Shown here: positions 27,213 through 35,104 of the stretch, piece after piece
Position numbering within the stretch: position 1 is the first letter of the stretch
Layout: the number at the start of each line of letters is the position of its first letter
Source of the DNA: Gordonia asplenii
GTDB taxonomy: Bacteria > Actinomycetota > Actinomycetes > Mycobacteriales > Mycobacteriaceae
DNA: 64,000 nucleotides
Assembly: GCF_012933505.1 (NCBI RefSeq)
Contig: NZ_JABBNB010000036.1
Location: 1-64,000 of the forward strand
Direction of reading: 5' to 3'
Program-made: the position numbers and the translations under genes
Notes under the pieces: generated by a model
The model's input: the letters and a program-made list of their open reading frames with translations, nothing else
Told to the model about the DNA's origin: nothing
Database searches by the model: none

Positions 27213-28870
27213 GAGCTGAGCCGATGCGTCAGTGCATCGAACGTCACGCGATACTTTCGCGCGATCGCCTCGGCATACGCGACGCCGTCCGCGGGACGAC
27301 GCTCGATGCGGAAAGTCCGGCTGGACGGATCGAGTGGCGCAACGGCGCTCACCATACTCACGGTGGCATCGGAGAGCCGCGACAACTCGTCGACGAAAGT
27401 GACGTAGACAACGAGACAACCGGCGGCGATGAGATCGCGCAGCACGGCCTCACCGAGAACTCGCGCGTCCTGCAGTGACGTCGACGTGAAACTCTCGTTC
27501 ATGATGACGACGTCGTGGGGACCGACGCGATCGATGATCTGCTTGACGCGTCGCAATTCGTCGGCGAGTCTGCCGCGTCCGGCGGCCGTGTTCTCTCGCC
27601 GCTCGAAATGACTGAAGATCGCGTGGGGCAACCGGATTCGAGCCGCGCTGCCCGGAACGGGGACACCGACGGCAGCGAGGTGGTGAAGTTGCCCGATCAT
27701 CCTGGCGAAGGTGGTCTTGCCACCTTGATTCGGCCCGGTGACGACTAGCACCTGCTCCGGCGGTGTGAGGCGGAAACTATTGACTACCAACGGGTCTCGC
27801 TTACCCGCGTCGATTGCCAGCGCAAGGTCGAAGCAGTCGCGCACCCAGGTCGATTGCGTAGGATCTTCGACAATGGCCGGGAAGCAGAAGTGCAGGTCGT
27901 CGGTGGCTACGGTAGCCATGAAATCGCGGTAGTGTCGGTAGAAGCGCAGTTCCAGATCCGCGCGAAAAATCCGCTGATCGATGAACGACTCTGTGCCGCG
28001 GCAGAATTCGGCAAGCGCTTCGAACTCATTCGGAAACAGGGCCGCCACACGCTGGAGTATCTGCGATTCGACGTTGCTGAGTTCACGCAGCGGCGGCTCC
28101 GCCATCGCCTCCGCCAGATCATCGGACGTGACCGTCATGCGGCTGAGAATCCGCAGTGTCCGGTCACTGAAATCGGGTTCGTCCCGATAGCGGCTCACGG
28201 CGACGTGATCCGCATCGATCTCGACGCAGTAGCGCACCGCGCCGAGGGCGCGTGCGATTCTCGCCGTCTCCGACGCGAGTCGCGTGTATGCGGCGTCGCC
28301 GCAGTATTCGTCGAGGTAGGACGCGAGTTCTTGTAGAGCAGGCGCCTCCGGTTGCGCAGCGCGCAGCCCACGGTGAAACCGATCCACGGTTCGCAGATAC
28401 GACTGACACGCATACAGATGCCAGCGCATGGCTTGCACGCGCTCGCCCACGGAGGCGGCCAGGTCGGTGACGTCGAGCGTGTACCGCATGTCCGCACCGA
28501 ACTGGGTGATCGCCGATTCCAGACTCTGGCTCGCCTCCAGGTCTCGAAAGATGCTGTGGCGCATCGCGACCGAAGCGGCGTCGGCGATCGAGAAGTAGAG
28601 CGGGGCCAGGGTTCGGTAGTCGCCTGCCACGATCTCCCCGACGATTCTGTCCAACCCGAGATCACCGAAATAGGCCGGTTCAGTGTTCTCCGGCATCGTT
28701 CGGCCGTCGGCGAAGATCAGACTCGGGTTGCTCGGGGGTCGGGTTGGTTTCTTCGTCTCGCCAGACCCCTCGTTACACCGAAGCTCGTTCCTCGCTTCGG
28801 CACTCGGGGAGCGGAGGTAACGCTCGCCCCCCGCTTCAGCACTCGGGGAGCGGAGGTAACGCTCGTTCAC
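27209..28870 (-). CDS. MutS-like ATPase (long type), N-terminus built from a genomic repeat
   Basis: A 553-residue protein with a helical region and a C-terminal MutS-type ATPase: Walker A GPNQGGKTT (379-387), Walker B VVIMNES with Asn458-Glu459, then FTSTSLQDAR. It is the paralogue of 43789-45351. GTG 28870 overlaps the Usp stop codon (GTGA). Residues 1-34 (RYLRSPSAEA twice, then RNELRCNEG) are encoded by a dispersed repeat also found at 48.4-48.9 kb. Homology to the paralogue begins near residue 50 (SLIFADG), upstream of the next possible ATG (28696). The repeat is therefore probably translated. Confidence 0.85.
   Translation of the reverse strand: MNERYLRSPSAEAGGERYLRSPSAEARNELRCNEGSGETKKPTRPPSNPSLIFADGRTMPENTEPAYFGDLGLDRIVGEIVAGDYRTLAPLYFSIADAASVAMRHSIFRDLEASQSLESAITQFGADMRYTLDVTDLAASVGERVQAMRWHLYACQSYLRTVDRFHRGLRAAQPEAPALQELASYLDEYCGDAAYTRLASETARIARALGAVRYCVEIDADHVAVSRYRDEPDFSDRTLRILSRMTVTSDDLAEAMAEPPLRELSNVESQILQRVAALFPNEFEALAEFCRGTESFIDQRIFRADLELRFYRHYRDFMATVATDDLHFCFPAIVEDPTQSTWVRDCFDLALAIDAGKRDPLVVNSFRLTPPEQVLVVTGPNQGGKTTFARMIGQLHHLAAVGVPVPGSAARIRLPHAIFSHFERRENTAAGRGRLADELRRVKQIIDRVGPHDVVIMNESFTSTSLQDARVLGEAVLRDLIAAGCLVVYVTFVDELSRLSDATVSMVSAVAPLDPSSRTFRIERRPADGVAYAEAIARKYRVTFDALTHRLSS
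28767..28867 (-). repeat. copies of the dispersed 'cgttacaccgaagctcg' repeat inside a coding region
   Basis: One nearly full unit and one partial unit of the repeat found as five tandem copies at 48391-48905. Here it lies in frame at the 5' end of the long MutS-like gene and adds a duplicated 13-residue segment. Confidence 0.75.
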
Positions 28871-29328
28871 GACCGAGTACCGGGCACGGCGAGTGGCGGT
28901 TGTCCTTCCGGAACGACCACGATGGGAAAGGTGCTGCGATTCATCAGTTTCCGGGACACGGCTCCGCTGAGGGCGTGTTCGAGCATCGCGCCGACTCCGT
29001 GATGCGGTCGGCCCACGACGATCATTGCGGCGTCACAGCTTTCGGCTTCACGCGCCAGAATGTGTGCGGTATTGCCGTGCCCAGTGGCATACGACCAGTC
29101 GTCGGCGTCGCGGCCGAGCAGTTCCGCGACGATGCGGCGATGCTCTTCGAGGTGCTCGCCGATCTCGATTTCGTACTCGGGTTCGTCGGGGTCGAGGGGG
29201 AGATCGCCGATGTCCACGACGTGGACCACCCGGATCTGCGAATGCAGCATACGCGCCAGGCTGGCGCCGAAAACCAAAGCAGCCCGACTGTTTTCGTGGG
29301 CGTCGTAACCGATGACGATATTCAACAC
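28867..29328 (-). CDS. universal stress protein (UspA family)
   Basis: A 153-residue Usp-fold protein: N-terminal strand NIVIGYDAHENSRAAL and the ATP-binding-type motif VVGRPHHGVGAMLEHALSGAVSRKLMNRSTFPIVVVP (G-2x-G-9x-G-S/T type pattern, slightly varied). The start GTG 29328 lies next to AAAGGAA; TTG 29325 is also possible. That ribosome site is the 3' arm of a hairpin with the end of fluoride riboswitch 4. It is the first gene of the Usp-MutS-MutS operon, with 4-bp overlaps throughout. Confidence 0.88.
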   Translation of the reverse strand: MLNIVIGYDAHENSRAALVFGASLARMLHSQIRVVHVVDIGDLPLDPDEPEYEIEIGEHLEEHRRIVAELLGRDADDWSYATGHGNTAHILAREAESCDAAMIVVGRPHHGVGAMLEHALSGAVSRKLMNRSTFPIVVVPEGQPPLAVPGTRS

Positions 29329-29418
29329 GGTTCCTTTCACCACGAGGTGAAGGAACCGTCAGCCGGTCGGCGGTTCAGGCGGTCGCACCCGGGCGCCACC
29401 TCGGCAGGATCCATTGCC
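29329..29418 (-). promoter_or_regulatory. fluoride riboswitch 4 with anti-ribosome-site hairpin (Usp-MutS operon)
   Basis: The aptamer lies at 29418-29346 on the minus strand. P1 GGCA/UGCC closes AUGGAUCC, then an optional hairpin AGGUGG/CCGCCU, then GAACCGCC and GGCUGACGGUUCCUUC. It is slightly divergent (GACGG for GAUGG). The 3' strand GGTTCCTTCACC can alternatively pair with GGTGAAAGGAACC (complement of 29329-29341), which contains the ribosome site. Fluoride binding would free that site. This points to translational control. Confidence 0.8.
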
Positions 29419-29510
29419 GGTCGTTCCAATTTACCTTACCGACGACGCCGGGGCGAGATGTAGCTGAAATCCCATGGGCGATCGTCGCGGTATGTGTTTA
29501 ACTGGTCACT

Positions 29511-29590
29511 GGTGATGGAGCCCACCTGAAATCTTGCGATTTCGAACTGCCAGCGCGCTGATGGCCCCTGCGGATTCGAGGAATCGCAGG
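29511..29590 (+). promoter_or_regulatory. fluoride riboswitch 2, upstream of the Hyf-like operon
   Basis: The aptamer lies at 29511-29572. P1 GGUG/CACC closes AUGGAGCC, then the hairpin GAAAUC-UUGC-GAUUUC, then GAACUGCC and GCUGAUGGCCCCUGC. The 3' strand CCTGCGGATTC also pairs with GAATCGCAGG (29581-29590), an alternative hairpin that would compete with the pseudoknot. A second hairpin CTATCG/CGATAG follows near 29606-29626. It lies back to back with riboswitch 4 on the other strand. Confidence 0.87.
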
Positions 29591-29637
29591 TGGAATCGGT
29601 GTCTCTATCGCTCGATGAACGATAGCCGGTGAGTACG

Positions 29638-30591
29638 GTGTTGCCCGCGTGGTCGGTGCAGATCCTCCAAGTGCTCACGGTGCTTGTCTGTGCGCCTGGC
29701 ATCAGCGGGTTCGTGGCCTGGTTGGAAGCACGATTGCAGGGTCGACGCGGCCCGCGTATCGTCCAGCCGTATCTGACGCTGGCCAAGCAGTTCAGCAAGG
29801 AGACGCTCGCGCCGCATTCGGTAGGGCCATTCTTCTTCGTCGCGCCCGCTGCGGCGTTCGCGTGTTATCTCGTTGTGCCGATGCTGATTCCGGTACTGAC
29901 GAGCTACCCACTGCCGTTGGGATACATGGGCGACATCCTCGGCGGTGGTTTCATTCTCGCACTGGGGAGCTTCCTGGTGGCGGTCGCCGCCGGCTCCACC
30001 GGCAGCAGCTACGCACAACTGGGAGCGAGCAGATCGAAGACGTTCGCGGCGATCACCGAGCCGGTGGTGCTGCTGGTCGTGTTCACGGTCGCGATCATCA
30101 CGACCACCGACCTTCCGTATGTGCTCGGCGCGACCATCCGCAGCGGTCCGGAACAGATCGTGCGTCCGTCACACCTGTTGGCCGCGGCCGCTCTGTTCAT
30201 GGTGATCCTGTCCGAGACTGCGCGCATTCCCGTGGAAACCCACACCGGCACAATCGAATTGGGGATGTTCGAAGAGGCTCGGTCATTCGAGCACTCCGGG
30301 CCGCTGCTGGCGATGCTGACCTGGGGATCGGCGACCAAGCAGTTCGTCTTCTACGTGCTGCTGTGCAATGTGTTCGTCGCGCCGTGGGGACTCGCCTCGA
30401 CCGGGGCCGTCAAGGCCGTCGCCCTCGCCGTGGCAGCCATCGTCGCGAAGGCCTGCGTCGTCGGGATCGTGGTGGCGGTGATCGACAATTCCTTCGCCAA
30501 GCTCCGGCTGTACAAGATCACTGAATTCGTCTCTGCGGCTTTCCTTCTCGCTGTTCTCGCCGTGGTCACACTGTTCTTGGGAGGTGGCTGA
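29638..30591 (+). CDS. HyfC/HycD/NuoH-like membrane subunit
   Basis: A 317-residue membrane protein of the NuoH/HyfC family. It has EARLQGRRGPRIVQPY after the first helix and the acidic loop LSETARIPVETHTGTIELGMFEEARSFEHSG, which in complex I and hydrogenase-4 couples the redox arm to the membrane arm. About eight hydrophobic segments are visible. GTG 29638 with GGTGAG upstream is chosen; GTG 29629 is also in frame. It is the first gene of a six-gene operon behind fluoride riboswitch 2 and overlaps the next gene by one base. Confidence 0.9.
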   Translation: MLPAWSVQILQVLTVLVCAPGISGFVAWLEARLQGRRGPRIVQPYLTLAKQFSKETLAPHSVGPFFFVAPAAAFACYLVVPMLIPVLTSYPLPLGYMGDILGGGFILALGSFLVAVAAGSTGSSYAQLGASRSKTFAAITEPVVLLVVFTVAIITTTDLPYVLGATIRSGPEQIVRPSHLLAAAALFMVILSETARIPVETHTGTIELGMFEEARSFEHSGPLLAMLTWGSATKQFVFYVLLCNVFVAPWGLASTGAVKAVALAVAAIVAKACVVGIVVAVIDNSFAKLRLYKITEFVSAAFLLAVLAVVTLFLGGG

Positions 30592-31277
30592 TGGTCGACG
30601 CCGTGGCCGGGCCGGCCGGTGCGCCGCCGGTATTCGAGGGGGTCGCCAACACCGTCGCGGTGTTGGTGCTGATCATCGAGTTCGGCATGCTGCGCGCCGG
30701 CATGTATCGGGCGCAAGTTCGGTTGTACGCGGCACAGTCGCTGACCGTGACCGCGCTCGCGGTCGTCGTCGGCGTCGGTCGTGACATCCCCGAACTGTAT
30801 GTGCTGGCCGCACTTTCGCTGGCGGTGAAGGTCATCATCGTGCCGGTGGTGGACCTGCGCCTGCTGCGCGGCGCGTCGATGAGCATCGCGGGAAGCGGCG
30901 CGATGGGAGTCGCCACCGAAGTCCTGGTCGCCCTCACGTTGGCGGGGTTCGGCTTCTTCGCGGTGGGCGCGTTGAACATTCATTCCGCGGTGCTCTCGTC
31001 CGCGGCGCTGGGTCTGTCGATGAGCGTCGTCCTCGTCGCATTCGTACTGATGATCGTGCGGCGAGATGTGGTCAGTCAGGCAATGGGCTTCTTCTCACTG
31101 GAGAACGGTGTGTCGCTGGCGAGTCTGGTGGTCGCAGCCGGCATGCCGTTGATCCTGGAAGTCGCGTTCCTGTTCGACCTCCTCGTCGCCGTGGTCGTAT
31201 TCGGGCTGTTGATGCGGGTGCATCATCGTCGGGTGCGTTCGCTGTCCACGGCGTCCATCGATCGGCTGCGGGGTTGA
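30591..31277 (+). CDS. HyfE/NuoK-like membrane subunit
   Basis: A 228-residue hydrophobic protein matching hydrogenase-4 component E. It has about seven membrane segments. The first carries an acidic residue (VLLIIEFGML-type segment around residue 28), and SLENGVSLASLVVAAGMPLILEVAFLFDLLVAV is the conserved NuoK-like part with two membrane Glu/Asp positions. It overlaps HyfC-like by one base (TGATG). In complex I the equivalent subunit lies in the proton path. Confidence 0.85.
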   Translation: MVDAVAGPAGAPPVFEGVANTVAVLVLIIEFGMLRAGMYRAQVRLYAAQSLTVTALAVVVGVGRDIPELYVLAALSLAVKVIIVPVVDLRLLRGASMSIAGSGAMGVATEVLVALTLAGFGFFAVGALNIHSAVLSSAALGLSMSVVLVAFVLMIVRRDVVSQAMGFFSLENGVSLASLVVAAGMPLILEVAFLFDLLVAVVVFGLLMRVHHRRVRSLSTASIDRLRG

Positions 31278-31278
31278 C

Positions 31279-32781
31279 ATGGCCGCTGTGATGACGATGC
31301 TGGTGATCGTTCCGCTGGTGGCGGTCGTGTTCAGCGCTGTGCCCGGGTTCCGGATCCGCGCGTGGGCGACCATCATCAGCGCGCTGCTCTGCCTGGCCAT
31401 GTCGATCGCGCTGGTGGTGCCGGTGACCCGGCACACCGAGACCATCGGTTTTCTGCGCGCCGATGCGCTCTCCGTCGTCTTTCTCCTCGGCGCCACATTT
31501 CTGTACGCCGCGACGAGTGTGTACGCGCTCGGCTACCTCCCGGCCGAATACGGCGGGCCCGACCACGACGATCCGTCGTTCGATTCGGTCAGCAGGCGGT
31601 TCTATCTGGGCTTCAACGCCTTTGCCTGGTCGCTGATCTGCGCGCCGCTCGTCAACGGGCTGGCGTTGCTCTGGGTGGCGGTGGAAGTCACCACGGTCGT
31701 GTCGGCCCTGCTCGTCGCTTTGGAAGCGAGCGAACAGGCCAGCGAAGCCGCCTGGAAATACGTCCTCATCGCTTCGTCGGGCCTCGGAATAGGTTTGCTC
31801 GCAACGATATTCATGTACTTCGCGGGCGCGCAGGTACTCGGCCAGTCCTACGATCTCGCCTTCGATCCGCTGATCAAGGTGGCCGCCGTACTGCCGCCGA
31901 CCCCGGTGCGACTGGCGTTCGTTCTCGCCGTCGTCGGATACGGCACCAAAGTCGGCCTGTTTCCGGTGCACACGTGGCTGCCCGACGCCCATGCCGAAGC
32001 GCCGACCCCCGTTTCGGCACTACTGTCCGGATCGCTGCTGGCGACGAGCTTCTACGCGATTCTGCGCTATCACCAGATCGCCGTCGTGACAATCGGCCCC
32101 CGGTTCCCGCAGTTGGTACTGCTGGTGTTCGGTGTCCTGTCGCTGTTGGTGGCCGCGAGCTACCTGCTCGACCAACGCAACCTCAAGCGGATGCTCGCCT
32201 ATTCGAGCATCGAGCACATGGGGATCCTCGCGATCGCGGTGAGCTTCGGAGCGCCGCTGGCGTTGGCGGGTGCACTGCTGCATGTGCTGGCACACGCCGC
32301 GGCCAAGGGAAATGCCTTCATGGCGGCCGGAGTCATCGTGCAGCGCTACCGCACCAAGGAACTCGTCAGGATCAGAGACGTCCTGCGTCGCCTGCCCTGG
32401 ACCGGCCCGTTGTTCGCCATGGCGGTGCTCGCATTGTCGGCGATGCCGCCGTTCGGTCTGTTCCGCAGCGAATTCCAGATCGTCGCGGGCGGCCTCGCGG
32501 CGTCGAAGATGACCGGAGCCGCGCTACTCGTGGTGCTGGTCACCGTCGCCTTCGCCGGCCTGATGATCTCCACAACCCGAATGCTGTTCTTACCCAGCAC
32601 ATTCCCGTCGAACGCCAGCGCCGCGGAACACCGTCGGGGCCGCGAAGCGGAAACAAGCGGCGCGATGGTCATTCCGCTCGTGTTCGGCGTACTGGTCCTG
32701 GTGATGCTCGGTGTACATCCGATTCCCGCATTGACCGACCTGATCACCGCGGGCGCCCACGAATTGGGAGGAAATCGATGA
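31279..32781 (+). CDS. HyfF/NuoM-type antiporter-like subunit
   Basis: A 500-residue membrane protein of the proton-conducting NuoL/M/N family, closest to hydrogenase-4 component F. The key membrane residues are kept: Glu in LWVAVEVTTVVSAL, Lys in YGTKVGLFPVHTWLPDAHAEAP, and Lys/His in LKRMLAYSSIEHMGI. About fourteen hydrophobic segments. It is separated by one base from HyfE-like and overlaps the next gene by 4 bp (ATGA). The ion channel therefore looks functional. Confidence 0.9.
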   Translation: MAAVMTMLVIVPLVAVVFSAVPGFRIRAWATIISALLCLAMSIALVVPVTRHTETIGFLRADALSVVFLLGATFLYAATSVYALGYLPAEYGGPDHDDPSFDSVSRRFYLGFNAFAWSLICAPLVNGLALLWVAVEVTTVVSALLVALEASEQASEAAWKYVLIASSGLGIGLLATIFMYFAGAQVLGQSYDLAFDPLIKVAAVLPPTPVRLAFVLAVVGYGTKVGLFPVHTWLPDAHAEAPTPVSALLSGSLLATSFYAILRYHQIAVVTIGPRFPQLVLLVFGVLSLLVAASYLLDQRNLKRMLAYSSIEHMGILAIAVSFGAPLALAGALLHVLAHAAAKGNAFMAAGVIVQRYRTKELVRIRDVLRRLPWTGPLFAMAVLALSAMPPFGLFRSEFQIVAGGLAASKMTGAALLVVLVTVAFAGLMISTTRMLFLPSTFPSNASAAEHRRGREAETSGAMVIPLVFGVLVLVMLGVHPIPALTDLITAGAHELGGNR

Positions 32782-34304
32782 CATCTGCCGCATCCGCCGC
32801 ACTCGACGCCACGGCTCGGGCCGCGCGATGGCGCCGTCGCGTGCTCGACGCCCTGGGGCGCCCGGGCACACGGCTCGCCGGCCTGTACTGCAGTCACAAC
32901 GGAGACGACGACCGTGTCGTAATCCACGCGCTGATCGCCGAGGCCGCCTCGATCGCCCGCATCAGTGAACACCTCGACGCCGACGCGACCGGCCGGATCG
33001 CGTATCCGGCACTGTCCCCCGGAGTGCCCGCGGCCTTCTGGTACGAGCGAGCATTGCACGACCTGTCCGGGGTGATCCCCGTCGGCCACCCGAGACTGGA
33101 ACGACTTCTGTTGCCGCCCAACGTGATCGACGATCCGCCGCGTCCCGGCCGTGCGGTGCCGCAGCAGCAGTCGAGATTGCACGGCGTCGATGAACTGGGC
33201 CCCGTCGACCTGCAGAGCCCGGGAATCTTCAGCCTGCCGTACGGGCCCGTTCGGTCGGGGGTATCCGAATCGATCGAATTCTTGATCGAGACTCCCGGGG
33301 AAGACATCCCCTACCTGACGATTCGGCCGCACTACAAACACCGCGGACTCGCCAAGCGGTTCGAGGGGCTGACACCGTCGGACGCCGTTCTCGTCGCCGA
33401 ACGGGTGGAAGGCGTCGCCACTGTCGCCCATGCGCTGGCGTTCTCACACGCCGTCGAGAACGCGGCGCACATCGACGTTCCCGACCTCGGCAAGGCGGTG
33501 CGCGTCATCCACGCCGAGCTCGAGCGCATCGCCACCCACCTCGACGTCGTCGCGGGCCTGTGCGAGGCCGCCGGGCTCGCGGTCGCCGTCGCCCGCTTCA
33601 CCTGGCACAAAGAGAACATCATGCGATTGGTTTCGGCACTGTGCGGCAACCGATTCGGCAGATCCGTCGTCGTCCCCGGCGGAGTGGCCGACTCCCCGCA
33701 GCTCACCGGCGGCCAGATCGCCGACGCCCTGACCACCATCACCGACCGCGTCAGATCCGACCGCGACGAGTTGATGGACACCTCGACATTTCTGGATCGA
33801 CTTCGCGGCACCGGCCGGTTGGATCCCGGGTCGGCGGCTCGGCACGGCGCACTGGGACCGATCGGCCGGGCTTGCGCGGTATCCAACGACTGCCGGATCG
33901 ACCGGGCCTACGACGACTACCGCGAGTTCGGGATGAGAGTGTCGGCCCATGACACCGGTGGTGATGTCTTGGCGCGCCTGAATATGCGCTGGCAGGAGAT
34001 GGACACCTCGACCGAGTTGATCATCCGGGCGGCGCGCCGATTGTCCGACCGGTCCGGTGAGCGGTTCGCCACCGTGCCGGACTCGATTCCCGACGGCGTC
34101 GGCCTAGGCTGGGCCGAGGCGGCGGCGGGCGAGGTGCTCTATTCGGTGCACTTCCGAGGCGGCCTGATCGAACGCTGTTTCGCCAGATCGCCTGCGCTGC
34201 ACAATCTTCTGCTGTTCCGACATGCCTTCGGCTCGGATATCTTCACCGACTTCGCGTTCATCGAGGCGAGTTTCGGACTGTCCTACGCGGGGGTGGCGAT
34301 GTGA
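32778..34304 (+). CDS. HyfG/HycE-like NuoC-NuoD fusion lacking the nickel site
   Basis: A 508-residue protein with a NuoC-like N-terminal part (FWYERALHDLSGVIPVGHPRLERLLLPP, about 87-114) and a NuoD/hydrogenase-large-subunit part (LTIRPHYKHRGLAKRFEGL onward). In NiFe hydrogenases the N-terminal nickel motif is ERxCGxC; here it reads ERVEGVA, with Glu211 and Ala214 at the Cys positions. The C-terminal DPCxxC is absent: the protein ends SYAGVAM. It cannot bind a NiFe centre in the usual way. Overlaps of 4 bp on both sides tie it into the operon. Confidence 0.88.
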   Translation: MTSAASAALDATARAARWRRRVLDALGRPGTRLAGLYCSHNGDDDRVVIHALIAEAASIARISEHLDADATGRIAYPALSPGVPAAFWYERALHDLSGVIPVGHPRLERLLLPPNVIDDPPRPGRAVPQQQSRLHGVDELGPVDLQSPGIFSLPYGPVRSGVSESIEFLIETPGEDIPYLTIRPHYKHRGLAKRFEGLTPSDAVLVAERVEGVATVAHALAFSHAVENAAHIDVPDLGKAVRVIHAELERIATHLDVVAGLCEAAGLAVAVARFTWHKENIMRLVSALCGNRFGRSVVVPGGVADSPQLTGGQIADALTTITDRVRSDRDELMDTSTFLDRLRGTGRLDPGSAARHGALGPIGRACAVSNDCRIDRAYDDYREFGMRVSAHDTGGDVLARLNMRWQEMDTSTELIIRAARRLSDRSGERFATVPDSIPDGVGLGWAEAAAGEVLYSVHFRGGLIERCFARSPALHNLLLFRHAFGSDIFTDFAFIEASFGLSYAGVAM

Positions 34305-35104
34305 TTCCCTGGGTCTTCCGCGGACTCCGCGACGGGTTGCTGACCACCGGGTGGCCCCGGCGGCCCGATCCGTATTTCGACCGTTTTCCGGCGGCCGTCG
34401 ACGTGGCCCCCGGACCGGTCGACGCCGATCTGGCTACTGCCACGGCTGCCGACTGTCCCACTCGAGCCATCACCATCGACGCCGAGGGCTCCGTGACTCT
34501 CGATCAGGGGCGATGCATCCTCTGCGGACGTTGCGTCACGGCCGCTCCGCAGATCTTCGCGTGGCGACGCGGTGCGGCGACGTCGACGCTCTCGCGCGAG
34601 CGTCTGCTCAGCGGGTCGTCGGCTCCGGACGACTTCGACGACCTCGCCGAGGTTCGCGCCGCGCTGCATCGGCGGGTGCGACGGCTGAGGCGGTCTGTGC
34701 ACATTCGCCACGTCGACGCCGGATCGGACGGCAGCGACGAATGGGAGGTGCGGGCGCTGCTGAACCCCGTGTACGACATCCATCGCCTCGGCATCTTCTT
34801 CACCGCCTCGCCTCGTCACGCCGACATCCTGTTGATCACCGGCATCGGCAGCGCGGGAATGACGCATCCGCTTGCCCGGACCGTCGCCGCGACGCCGGAG
34901 CCGCGAATCGTCATCGCCGCCGGCACCGACGCCGTCAGCGGCGGACTCATCGGCGGCGGCTACGCCTCGGCCTCGGACGGATTGACCGACCTCGTCGACG
35001 TCGACGTCTGGATCCCGGGTTCGCCGCCATCGCCGTTCTCACTGTTGCACGGCATACTGTCGGCACTCGACCGGTTGCCCGCCGACGAGCGGGGTCGCTC
35101 ATGA
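34301..35104 (+). CDS. fused HyfH-HyfI-like subunit without proximal cluster ligands
   Basis: A 267-residue fusion. The N-terminal ferredoxin part keeps one 4Fe-4S set: Cys52 (DCPTRAI) with Cys72, Cys75 and Cys78 (CILCGRC); the second set is missing. The C-terminal part aligns with HycG/HyfI/NuoB, but the ligand motif CGxCNGCE is AGSDGSDE (140-147), YGACGNSGG is AGTDAVSGG (Asp210) and IPGCPP is IPGSPP (Ser241). All proximal-cluster cysteines are gone while the fold is kept. The fusion itself is unusual. Confidence 0.87.
   Translation: MIPWVFRGLRDGLLTTGWPRRPDPYFDRFPAAVDVAPGPVDADLATATAADCPTRAITIDAEGSVTLDQGRCILCGRCVTAAPQIFAWRRGAATSTLSRERLLSGSSAPDDFDDLAEVRAALHRRVRRLRRSVHIRHVDAGSDGSDEWEVRALLNPVYDIHRLGIFFTASPRHADILLITGIGSAGMTHPLARTVAATPEPRIVIAAGTDAVSGGLIGGGYASASDGLTDLVDVDVWIPGSPPSPFSLLHGILSALDRLPADERGRS

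Noticed and set aside
25731-28870. Canonical MutS mismatch repair genes
   Set aside because: The proteins lack N-terminal mismatch-binding and connector domains and have a changed Walker B; only the ATPase domain is shared.
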